Source of the DNA: Sinohyriopsis cumingii | Lineage: Eukaryota; Mollusca; Bivalvia; Unionida; Unionidae | Direction of reading: 5' to 3' | NCBI GenBank assembly: GCA_028554795.2 | Contig: CM068839.1 | Coordinates: 45,601,440 to 45,665,439, forward strand | Length of the DNA stretch: 64,000 nucleotides | Shown: piece after piece, positions 13,989 to 26,950 of the stretch | Position numbering within the stretch: the stretch's first letter is position 1 | Layout: each line of letters starts with the position of its first letter | Translations under genes and position numbers: made by a program | The notes under the pieces: generated by a model | Database searches by the model: none | What the model was told of the DNA's origin: nothing | Seen by the model: only the letters and a program-made list of their open reading frames with translations

Positions 13989-14205
13989 TAGGGATAGGGA
14001 GAGCGAATAAAATCTCCCAGAAAGATAATAAAACACAGAAAAGCAAAAGGTACGTGTACAGAAATAAGCTACGGTTTGATGACCCGAGAGTGATTCGTTG
14101 AAGGAAATAACATTTATAGCCATTGTTTAATGCACGACAGTTGATCAGACAACCAACAACCTTGCAAACTCTGCCATACTCTCGAATGCCACTGTAATCT
14201 TCGCC

Positions 14206-14206
14206 A

Positions 14207-14249
<43 letters not shown>

Positions 14250-14252
14250 TAA

Positions 14253-14313
<61 letters not shown>
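14206..14313. repeat. (AAT)n/(ATT)n inverted microsatellite
   Basis: About 60 bp of AAT repeats pass directly into about 45 bp of ATT repeats, so the tract is self-complementary and could form a long hairpin. It abuts the 3' end of the SINE at 14314-14560 and may derive from that SINE's tail. Confidence 0.93.
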
Positions 14314-14315
<2 letters not shown>

Positions 14316-14560
14316 GTTGTGTTGGTGTTTAACGCTGTTTCTCAACGAAAGATAGGCTATATATGGTGGCCAGTATAATTGGGATACGAAGAACCCAGGA
14401 GAACTCCGGTAAAAACCAACGACACAAGAGAAGCTCATAGCAATCTTTCTCAAATACCCACATTGACAGAACCTGATACTCGAACCCACGTGTACACACA
14501 TCAGATTGCATTGATCGGTAAAGGCTAACGCTTTAGACCACTCGATTACCCGAGGCCCCA
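14314..14560 (-). repeat. tRNA-derived SINE, family B
   Basis: On the minus strand the element starts ggggcctcgggtaatcgagt. It has a box A region (gagtggtctaaagc, plus-strand 14530-14543) and box B (gtgggttcgagtatc, 14475-14489). A non-tRNA body follows, then a tail reading gttaaacaccaacaca. The tail words tactggcca and tatagcctatctt are shared with the copy at 25590-25823. Its 3' end runs into the AAT/ATT microsatellite. Confidence 0.78.
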
Positions 14561-14637
14561 TTAATATAAAAAAAACTATAAAGTAACGTGACATTTAGTG
14601 ACACTATTCATGCATTTCAAGAGAGAAAAATAGTCGA

Positions 14638-14641
<4 letters not shown>

Positions 14642-14680
<39 letters not shown>
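14642..14680. repeat. (GT)n microsatellite
   Basis: About 20 uninterrupted GT dinucleotides. Confidence 0.97.
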
Positions 14681-14681
<1 letters not shown>

Positions 14682-16344
14682 CAACTATTGCAGAAATTGG
14701 TAATTAGTATTAAAAAAATGTTTTACTTTTCTACCCATGGAAGCTATAACTTTTTCAAAGTTATGTTTAAAATATAATTGGCGCATGGTCCATTCTGTTC
14801 CATTTTTTCTCGTCACAAATCCTATAGAAAGAAAAAGGTTATCAGGCCAGCTTATCATTAACGAGCAATTTGTTTCGGTACGGGATATGAGCGAATTCCA
14901 GACTCTCTCAATTTCCCGTTGACTGATAAATTGTTCATGTTTTCAAAATACGTGCCATAGTTCCCATGTCTGTCGATTTGTCGCTTTAAAATTACTGTAT
15001 ATGAAACAAATGAATTTCACTATAATTTAACCTATTGTGAATGCTGATAATTGTTCCTAATCTTTGAAACAATCACCCCTCAATTAAGGAAACACGCGAC
15101 CTGGAGGGAACGAAGCGCAGGGAAGCGTAAGTATGTCCAAATAAGTGAAAGTGAATTGTGTTTTTTGTTTAGGTTTTCACGAATGAACGGGTAATTATTG
15201 GTTTCCGCAATTAAGGACCGACGCCCATCTGTCATGCCAGAGAGCATGAATCGACCAATGAGAAGCTCCAAAGATGGTGCGTCATCTGGCCATGTGATTG
15301 AGTTATTCGCAGCTTTGAGTAGAATGGAAATCGTATGCTTTTAATGTGAACCCTCGGATTCATTTGCAGTATATGTGTTTACTGACTGTTAATATTTGAT
15401 TTGTACATTAACACTGGTATTCACGACAACCAAACCCTCACCCCCACCACATTAAACAAAACAAGCAGACACAAACCAAACGAAAACTATAATAACTCTA
15501 TTCTGTTAGAAAAAAATTACCATTGTCTAAAATAGTTCAATTTTGAAAACTACTTATTTGTGTGTCATAGGAATATATTTAATAGTGTGTCAAAAGAATG
15601 TGTATTTACCACTAATAAAGTTTATGACCTCCAGTCATAGGATCCTTAATGAAAACTGTCATTGGGCAATACAGTGAGGAATAACATGTAATCTTTGTGA
15701 TTCAAATTAAAAACGGTTCTATTACCGCAAACCCACTATTTCAAAATCACACACTTTATTAACCATCAATAATAGCAAAATTCTCCAAACTCTTCTAAAT
15801 TTGTCCTCTAATAACGAGTACAGTACTCATAAACGGTGTGTTATTTGTGGAATTTGATATTTGTCATCCTTCATAATGCTAATTCTTTTTCTCTTTGACA
15901 ACTCTGTACAATCCATGATAGTCATTGTATTCTGTCCTACAAATGTTGTATTTATTTACTGAAATATTCTCATATTTCCTCCGAATGTATAATATCCTTG
16001 CTTTCATCGTAAATGTACCAGTGATGCGATATGTATCTCAATAGGTTAGTTACGTTACCTTATAAAGTTGTAGCATGTGCCACCTATTTATGGCTCGAGA
16101 TTTTCCTTTATTAATAACAATTCTGTTCTGTTCTGTTTTAATCTTCTGTTCAGGGTGGATACGTTACAGGTTGTTGCTGCCAAGTTTATGTTTGATTAAC
16201 CCTTAAAATGGTACTTTATCTTTTTAAATAATTGCAATAATCACAAAGTTAAAATATGCGTTCATTTTGTTTTCTAACTGTAATTCTTGTCAACAAATTA
16301 TTCACATTTTTTTAGAGCGTTTAATCAACTGTCTTAGTGATTTG
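14681..16344. other. Unique AT-rich sequence, nothing recognised
   Basis: Short open frames only (for example 14737-14922 plus and 15080-15271 minus), none with a recognisable motif. No tRNA or other RNA gene seen. Confidence 0.5.
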
Positions 16345-16583
16345 TTTGCCTACAATACATACATTGATTTCCTACCTAGGAAAATAAGCACAAAAAAAAC
16401 CAATTTAAGTGAAATATTTTAATGTATTGTCTACAATACATATTATTGATTTCCTATCTAAGAAAATAAACAAAACACAAAAACAGTTCAAGTGCCATAT
16501 TTTAATGTATTGTCTACGATGCATACAATTTTTCCACTCAAAAAATAAACAAAAAAAAATTCAAGTGCTATATTTTAATGTAT
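16345..16583. repeat. Three diverged copies of an about 80-bp tandem repeat
   Basis: The phrase tgtctacaatacat and its variants recur near 16348, 16428 and 16513. Each is followed by an A-rich stretch and attttaatgtat. Confidence 0.8.
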
Positions 16584-17426
16584 GTGAGTGATTTAGGTTC
16601 TTCATTCCCATACACATTTTTTTTTCTACGAAAAAGAAAATTATATGAACGCTTAGCCATATTTACAAAAAAGACTGTACGAACATTTAGCCGTAGTCAG
16701 GAGAAAGATGATCAATTATTACAGGCTACCGATTTTCACAATTTAAAATTGGGTGAGTGCTGGATAGTGGCTGATTACATGGTTCATTACCATGGCACCT
16801 TGATGGCTATTTGATATACATCTGAAAGCCTTAAGAAATGTAGTGAACAGGAATTTCTCCTGTATATTAACTTACTTCTGAAACTTGCAAATTGTAAGTG
16901 TTTAAAAGGCACGTATTCAGGATTTTACACCAATGGGTGTTCATGTTTATCAAAATAAATATAAGATTCCATACCATACGTATGGTTTTGCTGTAAATTT
17001 CTCAATACCCCTGGTATTCTTCATCACCTATTAAATAAGTCTCTGATCACGTCTTCGTGTTAAGCATAGGTGTATATTTGCAATCTTTCATAACGCTTCG
17101 TCTTTTTGAACATTTTCGGCCATTAATGAAGCGTTTTGGTGTTCTGTTTTTCAAGTATATTTTTTCTTATCTTTCTACCACACGACCATAACACTTGTAG
17201 CTTTGTAGTATCTAGTTTGACTCAGTTATATTAAGACTCAAAAGACTACTTTTGACACGTGCATTTGACACGTTCATTTCCTTTCATGTTCCTTACAACC
17301 AGGTGAGTTTATGATGTGACAGTGCTTCCGTCGCGCGTCATCCGTAGGTCAGCGCTTGCTATTTTCAGCTGCTTCTCCAAAAACCACCAAACAGACCTTG
17401 AGAAAGCTCTTCAAAACCATCAAAGA
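16584..17426. other. Unique sequence, nothing recognised
   Basis: A 78-codon plus-strand frame (16578-16814) partly overlaps the preceding repeat and shows no known motif. Confidence 0.5.
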
Positions 17427-17640
17427 GAATTTGACCAAATATGCAATAACACAAAACATAATTTGATAAAATTTGCAATACCACAAAACAGAATTTGACC
17501 AAATTTGCAATACCACAAAACAGAATTTGACCAAACTTGCAACAACACAAAACATAATTTGATCAAATTTGCAATATCACAAAACAGAATTTGACCACAT
17601 TTGCAATAACACAAAACATTATTTGATCAAATTTGAAAGG
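17427..17640. repeat. 32-bp minisatellite, about 7 copies
   Basis: Unit starting gaatttgaccaaatttgcaa. The start recurs at 17427 and 17491, which is twice 32 bp. Confidence 0.92.
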
Positions 17641-17975
17641 AAACATAATGTCTTCCATTTTCGCTTGCCACCCTGAATTCATCCACTTCGCTCCACGCCG
17701 ACTGTAGCCCGAACACTACCTACCGCCGAGCAATCTGATTGGATGCAACTGAAAGAAACTGATCCAGTCTGATTATTAGTTACATGATAGTTTACATCGG
17801 TGTTGGGAATGTTATGATGGTCTTGGACCCATGCACTCAGAGCCAAATGATCTCAGTCGATCGCAATGATCAAACATGCAGCAGAAAATGCACCTCTCAT
17901 ATCAGTCTCACCATCCAATGTCATTGGGTTTTGAATCCCTCTGGACTATTCTGTATTAGATTTAAATTTCCGAAC

Positions 17976-18010
17976 ATCCATGTATGTATGTATGTATGTA
18001 TGTATGTATG
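17976..18010. repeat. (ATGT)n microsatellite
   Basis: About eight tetranucleotide copies. Confidence 0.95.
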
Positions 18011-18364
18011 TTTTAGTTCTATGGAATCATTCTCCTGAAAACACTTAATTTTCTTTACAAATATTCCTGTTTAAGGAGATCCATCTTTACAGATGTTGTT
18101 TCACAGATGATCAATATACAATCCAACGTCACTGTATATTTTTTGCTGTTCGTGTTGGGACATCTTGAAACAAGTACTCATATTCACTTAATAGCTGTTT
18201 ATCAAATATTTCCGAATCAGATGATTAGTTACACCAAAGTCACTATAGTCAGGTTTCACGCCACCTCTCTGTATGGGACAAGTATAACTAAACTGACTGA
18301 ATGGACATATTTCTTTAGCATACTTATGTGGCAAAGTTGTTTCTGTTTTCTCCTCCAGTAGTGT

Positions 18365-18990
18365 TAATGGTGTAATTTAAGTCACTTGCTTTCTTTCTAA
18401 CTTTATAAGGACCGTAATAAATCTGAAGAGGATTTTGAACTGATTATTTACCAGCAAACCACGACAAATGAACATTCTCGTCCCAATCTTTTACTGTATT
18501 AAAACAATTATATTCTTCAAAATCTGATAAATCTTTCCAAAGCCACTTAACTTTCAGGATGATAGGCAGAGGATTTAAACTGTTGGATGCCTAATTCAAG
18601 CATAAATTGCTGGAAACTTTCGGACATAAAATCTGAGTCTTGATAAGATAGGACAGAACTGAGAAGGCTTGGTCAAATCTTTAACTAAGGTTTTACTCTT
18701 AATATTCCTCAAAGGGATAGCCTCTTGCCTGACGTCGTCTTAGGTAATGGATCCACACATCTACCATTATTATATTGAATGTCTTTTCAAATGAAGGAAT
18801 ATACTGCAGATGAACCTGAGGTATGTCTTGATTGGATTTTTCTACCATTCGACAAGTGTGACAAGATGTATAGTATTTAGAAAAATCGCTTATATTTTAG
18901 GCCAATACAAATGATTCAAGGTCTTGTGTCAAGTCTTACTGACTCTTAAATGACCAGACAAGGGAGTTTTATGGGATAGACTAAGAATGT
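18365..18990 (-). pseudogene. integrase relic of a Ty3/gypsy element
   Basis: On the minus strand the zinc-binding domain is readable as TPLSGHLRVSKT (plus-strand 18967 down) and LYWPK near 18900. It is followed by VDPLPKTTSG, the start of the core (about 18760-18720). A middle section carries QDSDFMSESFQQFM and QQFKSSAYHPES, then a stop and ALERF. The module IYYGPYKV lies near 18422. These are the expected landmarks of a DD35E integrase plus its C-terminal GPY/F module, in order. Stops occur after SKT, after HPES and elsewhere. The core looks nearly full length but is dead. Confidence 0.85.
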
Positions 18991-19201
18991 AATATCCATA
19001 TTAGTGAGGAAAAACTATTTCTTAGTTTACAGACCACTCGTCACCAGCAGGTACCTCAGGTGATCTTAATTATCTCATAAGAAACATATAAGAACATTAG
19101 CAAAAGCCGCACTCTACTCAATGAATAAGAATACTCAAATTCGATGAAGACTTCTCAGAAGAAAGGCAAAGGTACTTGATAATAAAAAGACTCTGAGAAG
19201 T

Positions 19202-20050
19202 TCATCTTTCTCTTAATATTTTAATAGGGATAGGGTTGGAAAAAATGCTTTTAATACATGACCGTAACCTTGACCTCTTAGAAATAAGAATGTTTTGGTT
19301 CTGTGTCTTATTTTTCAGTCTAACGCAATCATAAATAACGTACCCTTTCTTCTTGCAATATGTGCCCGCAGGAAGAGATAATGATTTCTGATCAGTCTTA
19401 TTAGAAGTTTGATTCATAAACGTTGTGCCAGATTGAGACATAGAAGTGCTCGTATATAGCTGGCATGAGATTGTTTCTTGGTTTGTTTGTTTTTAAAATC
19501 TTCTGAGAGGAAGATTTATTCACAAATTAAACTGTGTGAGTCAAGGAATAGTCATCATCTGTACTATCGACATTTTTCAAGTGTATATTTCACGAGCTTC
19601 GTCACTAAGTACATTTTGAATAAATGCTGTCTTGGCCATTTCACAATTTCATCAATTTTCTCTAGGCGAGAAAAATGTTTATCTACTTTTTTTTTGTTGA
19701 AAAGGTGGAACCAACCTAATATTTCTGGTAACATCAGAACCTGAATGTTTGTGTAAAGAAGGTTTGCGTGCTCTACTTGCCAGATTTGATTATTTTAAAT
19801 TAAATTAAATCCCCCTTTTGTCAATTTGCGTTTGCATTTTCTTGTATCTTCCTCTCTTTGCATTTGAATTTCACTTCCTTCTTTTCCTTTTTGCATTTGC
19901 ATTACTTTCAGCTGAAGACGAAGCTGTCTTAGCTCTGTTTTCATCCTGGTTTTACAACTGTAATTTTTTTAAGTTCCTGTCCGAATCCGATAAAGAATTA
20001 CTAATTAAACCCAAATCACCTTTGCCAAGAACATCCTTTTTTTAATGAAC
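19202..20050 (-). pseudogene. gag relic of a Ty3/gypsy element
   Basis: The N-terminal part (20045 to about 19820) is charged and coiled-coil-like, for example KTELRQLRLQLKVMQMQ. It is followed by the gag core signature RLVPPFQQKKVDKHF (codons around 19717-19670), then EKIDEIVKWPRQH, a pattern familiar from gag of invertebrate gypsy elements. An open frame at 19202-19441 carries a degenerate zinc knuckle, YCKKKGYVIYDC, in which the second Cys and the His are lost. Several stops and frame changes lie between these pieces, so no functional Gag can be made. The assignment is by motif recognition only. Confidence 0.75.
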
Positions 20051-21279
20051 CAACGTATTAGTCATGAAATGCTATCTTAAAGAAGTCTTCGCTTCACAGA
20101 GGTCATAATCTCTGGGCATGCTCAAGCAACTCGTTCTTTTTAGGACTCTAACCGTTCCTGGGTAGAATCTGAAACAAAGTTATCCACTTAGATTACATGG
20201 TGAAAGTTTGTTGGTTTCACTAATGATTTCTCAAATGTGTGAAATTAAAATAAGAGGGACTAAGAAAATCCCAGAAATTAAAGTTAAAAAGCAAAGTAAC
20301 AGAAAAGAGCGAAAGCTAACAACATTTGTAAAAATTGAAACTATAATTTATGTTCTTAAAATACAAAGTAAAAAATTATAAATAACTTACAGTATGGTGA
20401 ATGAAATCCTAAATAGTCCTGAAGTTATATCACATGTCCAAAAGTAGTCAGTATTCCAAATGCGTTCCAGTTTTTTCCGAATGAACTATATGTGTGTGCA
20501 TTGATTACGGTAATTCCAAAATACTTCTGAATCTAAATGTCTGAGCCATTTTGTAATTCCAATAAATAATTGAAGTAAATCCCCTCAAAGAAGTACAAAT
20601 AAATTACTAAACCAAGGCTGACGGGTTTTCTAGGAATTAACGAATTGTCAGTAAATCATCTCATATATAAAAAGTAAGATGTAATTCAAAAACGGATGAG
20701 AGTCGAATATTCATGATAGATCATTTCAACTCTGTCAACAAGGTCGGGGATTAAGTAGCTACACGGTCAGGAATTAGGTCATATTAAAGAACACAAATGA
20801 CCTGAGCTCAAATCACATCATCACGGTTACTTCAATAAAAGTACAGCTCGCTGTCATGAAAATATGGAATGCTTTTACTAAAATGACATCATCTTAAAGT
20901 ATCAACCCACAGTCATAAATAAAATTATTGTTCAGTTGTTTACTAAATGCCCCTTTACAATCTATCGTCATGAAAATTAACACATATAATATTGATAGAC
21001 ACACACACACATAAATGTGTTAGTTACGCAACTAATTACTGAAAAACTTTCAGTGTTGCATTATTCTTCTACCACCGTCCTCTTGCTTTATTCTGCATTT
21101 GCCAATATTGAAATTTATGGTGAGATTTGTGAGATGGGAAAGTTAATTTAAACGTCGGCATTCCATCGTCTGTTGGTCTTGTGGCTGTCAGTTACACTCC
21201 ATCATCTGATCAGTCATCATTGTCAAAACAAATTTCATGGATTTTGTGATTCACAAAGGTTTCTTTTGTTGTACGTTAA

Positions 21280-21284
<5 letters not shown>
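20051..21284. other. AT-rich sequence, nothing recognised
   Basis: Could hold the 5' LTR of the decayed gypsy element, but with no second copy in the window to align I cannot define it. A short CA run lies near 21000. Confidence 0.4.

Positions 21285-21330
<46 letters not shown>
21285..21330. repeat. (GA)n microsatellite
   Basis: About 23 GA dinucleotides. Confidence 0.97.
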
Positions 21331-21333
<3 letters not shown>

Positions 21334-21449
21334 AATGTACCAACTAGGCAGTATGTATTATTACCTTAGATACGGAATAAACTGTTGCAGATTAGAAAAT
21401 ACTTTTTAACTCTTCAACCTACACAATTATATCTCCTCGTTATATATTG

Positions 21450-21935
21450 CTGTGAGAGAGATCTCACATATTTTGCGTGCTTATTGTAGATTCTTGTGAG
21501 AGATCACACATATATCGTGTGCCTATTGTATATGTGTATGTTTTCTTGTTTGAAAAATTGCACATATTTTGTGTGTTTACTGTACATGTTTGTACATCAC
21601 ATTTTGTGTGCATATTGTTTATGTTTGTCTTCTTGTGAGAGAGAGAGAGAGAACACATTTTTGTGTTCTTAATGTACTATTCTCGTGCGAGAGAGATCAC
21701 ACTTTTTGTGTTCCTAGTGTAAATTCTTGTGAAAGAGATCACACACGTTTTGTGTTCTTAATGTACATGAGAGATCACACATGTTTTGTGTTCTTAATGT
21801 ACATGAGAGAGATCACGCATGTTTTGTGTTCTAAATGTACATGAGAGAGATCACACATGTTTTGTGTTCTTAAAGTACATTCTTGTGTGAGAGATCAAAC
21901 GTATTATGTAAGCTTCTTATACATCATTGTAAGAA
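21450..21935. repeat. Irregular 36-40-bp tandem repeat
   Basis: About a dozen copies of a unit containing gagagatcacacatgttttg and tgttcttaatgtacat, with variable GA stretches. It ends about 160 bp before the second 40-bp array. Confidence 0.85.
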
Positions 21936-22094
21936 AGATCTCACACATTTTGTACATTCGATTTTAATCTTTGTCAACTTATTCATGCATTTTTCTTTTC
22001 TCATTTCAACTAGAAACGCCGCAGACGATTTCGATCTCGCACTATTTTCCCGCTTGTTGACAAAGAATCAGCAAAAATACCAATCGAATTTTTC

Positions 22095-25000
22095 AGCCGT
22101 TGGTCTACTGGACAGTCAGTCCCCAACTGTATAAGGCCCTTTTCCACATGACAGTCGATCTACAACTGTATAAGGCCGTCATTCTACATGACAGTCAAAC
22201 TACAACGGTATAAGGCCGTCATTCTTCATGACAGTTAAACTACAACGGTATAAGGCCGTCATTCTACATGACAGTCAAACTACAACGGTATCAGGCCGTC
22301 ATTCTACATGACAGTCAATCTACAACGGTATAAGGCCGTCATTGTACATGACAGTCAAACTACAACTGTATAAGGCCGTCATTCTACATGACAGTCAAAC
22401 TACAACTGTATAAGGCCGTCATTCTACATGACAGTCAATCTACAATGGTATAAGGCCGTCATTCTACATGACAGTCAAACTACAACGGTATAAGGCCGTC
22501 ATTCTACATGGCAGTCAAACTACAACGGTATAAGGCCGTCTTCCACACGAGAGTCGATCTACAACTGTATAAGGCCGTCATTCTACATGACAGTCAAACT
22601 ACAACGGTATAAGGCCGTCATTCTACATGACAGTCAAACTACAACGGTATCAGGCCGTCATTCTACATGACAGTCGATCTACAACTGTATAAGGCCGTCA
22701 TTCTACATGACAGTCAAACTACAACGGTATAAGGTCGTCATTCTACATGACAGTCAAACTACAACGGTATCAGGCCGTCATTCTACATGACAGTCAAACT
22801 ACAACGGTATAAGGCCGTCATTCTACATGACAGTCAAACTACAACGGTATAAGGCCGTCATTCTACATGACAGTCAATCTACAACAATATAAGGCCGTCA
22901 TTCTACATGACAGTCAAACTACAACGGTATCAGGCCGTCTTCCACAGAGACTTGATCTACAACTGTAAAAAGCCGTCATTTTACATGACAGTCAAACTAC
23001 AACGGTATAAGGCCGTCATTCTACATGACAGTCAAACTACAACGGTATCAGGCCATCATTCTACATGACAGTCAATCTTCAACGGTATCAGGCCGTCATT
23101 CTACATGACAGTCAAACTATAACGGTATAAGGCCGTCATTCTACTTTACAGTCAAACTACAACGGTATAAGGTTGTCATTCCACATGAGAGTCGATCTAC
23201 CACTGTATAAGGCCGCCATTCTACATGACAGTCAGACTACAACGGTATAAGGCCGTCATTCTACATGACAGTTAAACTACAACGGTATAAGGCCGTCTTC
23301 CACACGAGAGTCGATCTACAACTGTATAAGGCCGTCATTTTACATGACAGTCAAACTACAACGGTATAAGGCCGTCATTCTACATGACAGTCAAACTACA
23401 ACTGTATAAGGCCGTCATTCTACATGACAGTCAAACTACAACTGTATAAGGCCGTCATTCTACATGACAGTCAATCTACAACGGTATAAGGCCGTCATTC
23501 TACATGACAGTCAAACTACAACGGTATAAGGCCGTCTTCCACACGAGAGTCGATCTACAACTGTATAAGGCCGTCATTCTACATGACAGTCAAACTACAA
23601 CGGTATAAGGCCGTCATTCTACATGACAGTCAAACTACAACGGTATCAGGCCGTCATTCTACATGACAGTCAATCTACAACGGTATAAGGCCGTCATTGT
23701 ACATGACAGTCAAACTACAACTGTATAAGGCCGTCATTCTACATGACAGTCAAACTACAACTGTATAAGGCCGTCATTCTACATGACAGTCAATCTACAA
23801 CGGTATAAGGCCGTCATTCTACATGACAGTCAAACTACAACGGTATAAGGCCGTCATTCTACATGGCAGTCAAACTACAACGGTATAAGGCCGTCTTCCA
23901 CACGAGAGTCGATCTACAACTGTATAAGGCCGTCATTTTACATGACAGTCAAACTACAACGGTATAAGGCCGTCATTCTACATGACAGTCAAACTACAAC
24001 GGTATCAGGCCGTCATTCTACATGACAGTCAATCTACAACGGTATAAGGCCGTCATTCTACATGACAGTCAAACTACAACTGTATAAGGCCGTCATTCTA
24101 CATGACAGTCAAACTACAACTGTATAAGGCCGTCATTCTACATGACAGTCAAACTACAACGGTATAAGGCCGTCATTCTACATGACAGTCAAACTACAAC
24201 TGTATAAGGCCGTCATTCTACATGACAGTCAATCTACAACAATATAAGGCCGTCATTCTACATGACAGTCAAACTACAACGGTATAAGGCCGTCTTCCAC
24301 AGAGACTTGATCTACAACTGTAAAAAGCCTTCATTTTACATGACAGTCAAACTACAACGGTATAAGGCCGTCATTCTACATGACAGTCAAATTACAACGG
24401 TATCAGGCCATCATTCTACATGACAGTCAATCTTCAACGGTATAAGGCCGTCATTCTACATGACAGTCAAACTACAACGGTATCAGGCCGTCATTCTACA
24501 TGACAGTCAATCTTCAACGGTATAAGGCTGTCATTCTACATGACAGTCAATCTTCAACGGTATAAGGCCGTCATTCTACATGACAGTCAAACTACAACGG
24601 TATAAGGCCGTCTTCCACAGAGACTTGATCTACAACTGTAAAAAGCCGTCATTTTACATGACAGTCAAACTACAACGGTATAAGGCCGTCATTCTACATG
24701 ACAGTCAAACTACAACGGTATCAGGCCATCATTCTACATGACAGTCAATCTTCAACGGTATCAGGCCGTCATTCTACATGACAGTCAATCTTCAACGGTA
24801 TAAGGCCGTCATTCTACATGACAGTCAATCTTCAACGGTATAAGGCCGTCATTCTACATGACAGTCAATCTTCAACGGTATAAGGCCGTCATTCTACATG
24901 ACAGTCAAACTATAACGGTATAAGGCCGTCATTCTACTTTACAGTCAAACTACAACGGTATAAGGTTGTCATTCCACATGAGAGTCGATCTACCACTGTA

Positions 25001-25560
25001 TAAGGCCGCCATTCTACATGACAGTCAAACTACAACGGTATAAGGCCGTCATTCTACATGACAGTCAAACTACAACGGTATAAGGCCGTCATTCCACATG
25101 AGAGTCGATCTACAACTTTATAAGGCCGTCATTCTACATGACAGTCAAACTACAACGGTATAAGGCCGTCATTCCACATGAGAGTCGATCTGCAACTGTA
25201 TAAGGCCGTCATTCTACATGACAGTCAAACTACAACGGCATCAGGCCGTCATTCTACATGACAATCAATCTACAACGGTATAAGGCCGTCATTCTACATG
25301 ACAGTCAAACTACAACGGTATAAGACCGTCATTCTAAATGACAGTCAAACTACAATGGTACAAGGCCGTCATTCTACATGACAGTCAAACTACAACGGTA
25401 TAAGGCCGTCATTCTACATGACAGTCAAACTACAACGGTATCAGACCGTTGTTCTCAACACAATCTCCATCTACATATGGATTTATTCTACTAGACAGTC
25501 AAACACCAACTAAGATCGTTTCCTATCGGACAGTCAAACACCATCTGTATAAGGCCGTTT
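22095..25560. repeat. Second 40-bp minisatellite, about 85 copies
   Basis: Unit starting ctacaacggtataaggccgt, then cattctacatgacagtcaaa, 40 bp long. It is unrelated in sequence to the 40-bp unit at the window start. Variant units mark higher-order blocks: cttccacacgagagtcgatc recurs near 22540, 23288, 23535 and 23893, and a shortened cttccacagagacttgatct form occurs near 22938, 24294 and 24611. Both ends are diverged. The right end lies about 30 bp from the 3' end of a SINE. Confidence 0.97.
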
Positions 25561-25589
25561 TAGTTATGTTACAGTTTTGTGCGGTTTTA

Positions 25590-25823
25590 CACCATTTTCA
25601 ACACGTGATAGGGAAGATAGGCTATACGCTATGGCCAGTATAGTTCGTGGAGGAAGAACAAAGGATGACCACCAAAGGAGAAACCACCAACGCATGTAAT
25701 AATACTGACATGCTTTCTTGTATACACACTCTGGTCGAGTCGAGGCTCAAACTTGTGCCAGTAGATGTGACGTCCATGAATGATATGTAAAGGCGATATA
25801 CGACTCGGCCATCTAGGGCCCCT
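25590..25823 (-). repeat. tRNA-derived SINE, family B
   Basis: On the minus strand it begins aggggccctagatggccgag. A box-A-like gatggccgagtcg lies at plus-strand 25801-25813 and a degenerate box B at 25738-25753. The 3' part, tatactggccatagcgtata and gcctatcttcc, matches the copy at 14314-14560. The element ends at the edge of the second 40-bp array. Confidence 0.72.
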
Positions 25824-26950
25824 AATATATTTTTAGCAAGAATGAAAGGCAGGGTGACGGTTAGGGAAAGAAAGAGAGAAACAAAGAAAAGCAAGAATTA
25901 TTTGTGTTGGTTGAGTCTACTTTCTGATAAGCCAGGATCGAATAAGATGGTATGTCCCTGTGCTATGCACCCTCAAAGTGTTGATGTGCAGACCCCCCCC
26001 CCAAAAAAAAGCACTCTTAAAAACGGTAACGAGAAATAGTCAACACATCGTTTTTAGTGGCACTGTAATATTTACAAACAAGTGTATTTTCTATGAAACT
26101 GGAATACGCTGAATATGTTGTACTTAAAGGAGAGGATCCAGAAATATCGCTGACTAAAGGGGATAGCAAACAAGTAGGTGAGGAGTGTGGAAGGGAATCT
26201 ACGGTTGGACTGAAGAGGACAAACCCCCCATAAGTTCTTGCATTTTAAATCTTGTCAAGACACACTTTTAAACATCTGACAGGAAAAAAATATTGTTCCA
26301 GGCGTAGGCAGATGGTCGGGTAGTAGGAGAGGGGTTCGGGTGCGCTTCTGTTGGATCCGGCCCAAGAAAAAAAGTACCCATATACCCATGACATGAATGC
26401 TAGTGTCCTGCGACTAACACATGAGTACAATTCTTTGAAATGCCAGTAAAGTCACGGAACAGAAAATATTGGTATTTTACTTATTTAGTTTTGGTATCCC
26501 TTTGGACACCTGTTATTTAAAGAATCAATAATATGCAAATAATTTATAAAATATTCGGTCATACTCCTCGTTTTCTATTAATACTAATGTAATATTCCGT
26601 TTAAAGAATTTCAATTACCTGCATAAAAGCTGCGGACCACTTAGTCAATTCCCAACAGTGGAACGACCTATTAAGTTTGGCAACTGGTGATGATATCACA
26701 TAGGATCATAAATAAATTTAATATGTTGATATCATACTATGATTGTGACAGGTGCGTTATGTGTTGCAATTATCATCACGTAGAAAATATTAACGAAGCA
26801 TGAATTATAATTTCTAAGAATAACTTAACATGTTGAAAGATTTTTAGCAAAATTAGTTTTATACTTTACCCATTTAAGTTAATATATCAATATTCCAAGT
26901 GACATATATCATCACCATCCTTCGGATAACTCCACCCTTGAAAACTTTAA
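25824..26950. other. Unique AT-rich sequence, nothing recognised
   Basis: Contains short homopolymer C and A runs near 25990-26010. The short open frames are not recognisable. Confidence 0.5.

Larger units (their letters stand above)
18365..20050 (-). mobile_element. Decayed Ty3/gypsy retrotransposon, internally deleted
   Basis: Reading the minus strand from 20050 down gives, in the normal order, a gag relic, a broken zinc knuckle, an integrase zinc-binding domain, the integrase core and the GPY/F module. All are interrupted by stops and frame changes. Only about 340 bp separate the zinc knuckle (near 19330) from the integrase zinc finger (near 18967), so protease, reverse transcriptase and RNase H are missing and were probably deleted. 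I could not identify its LTRs. It differs in sequence from the intact element at 30768-37683 and runs the opposite way. Confidence 0.82.
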
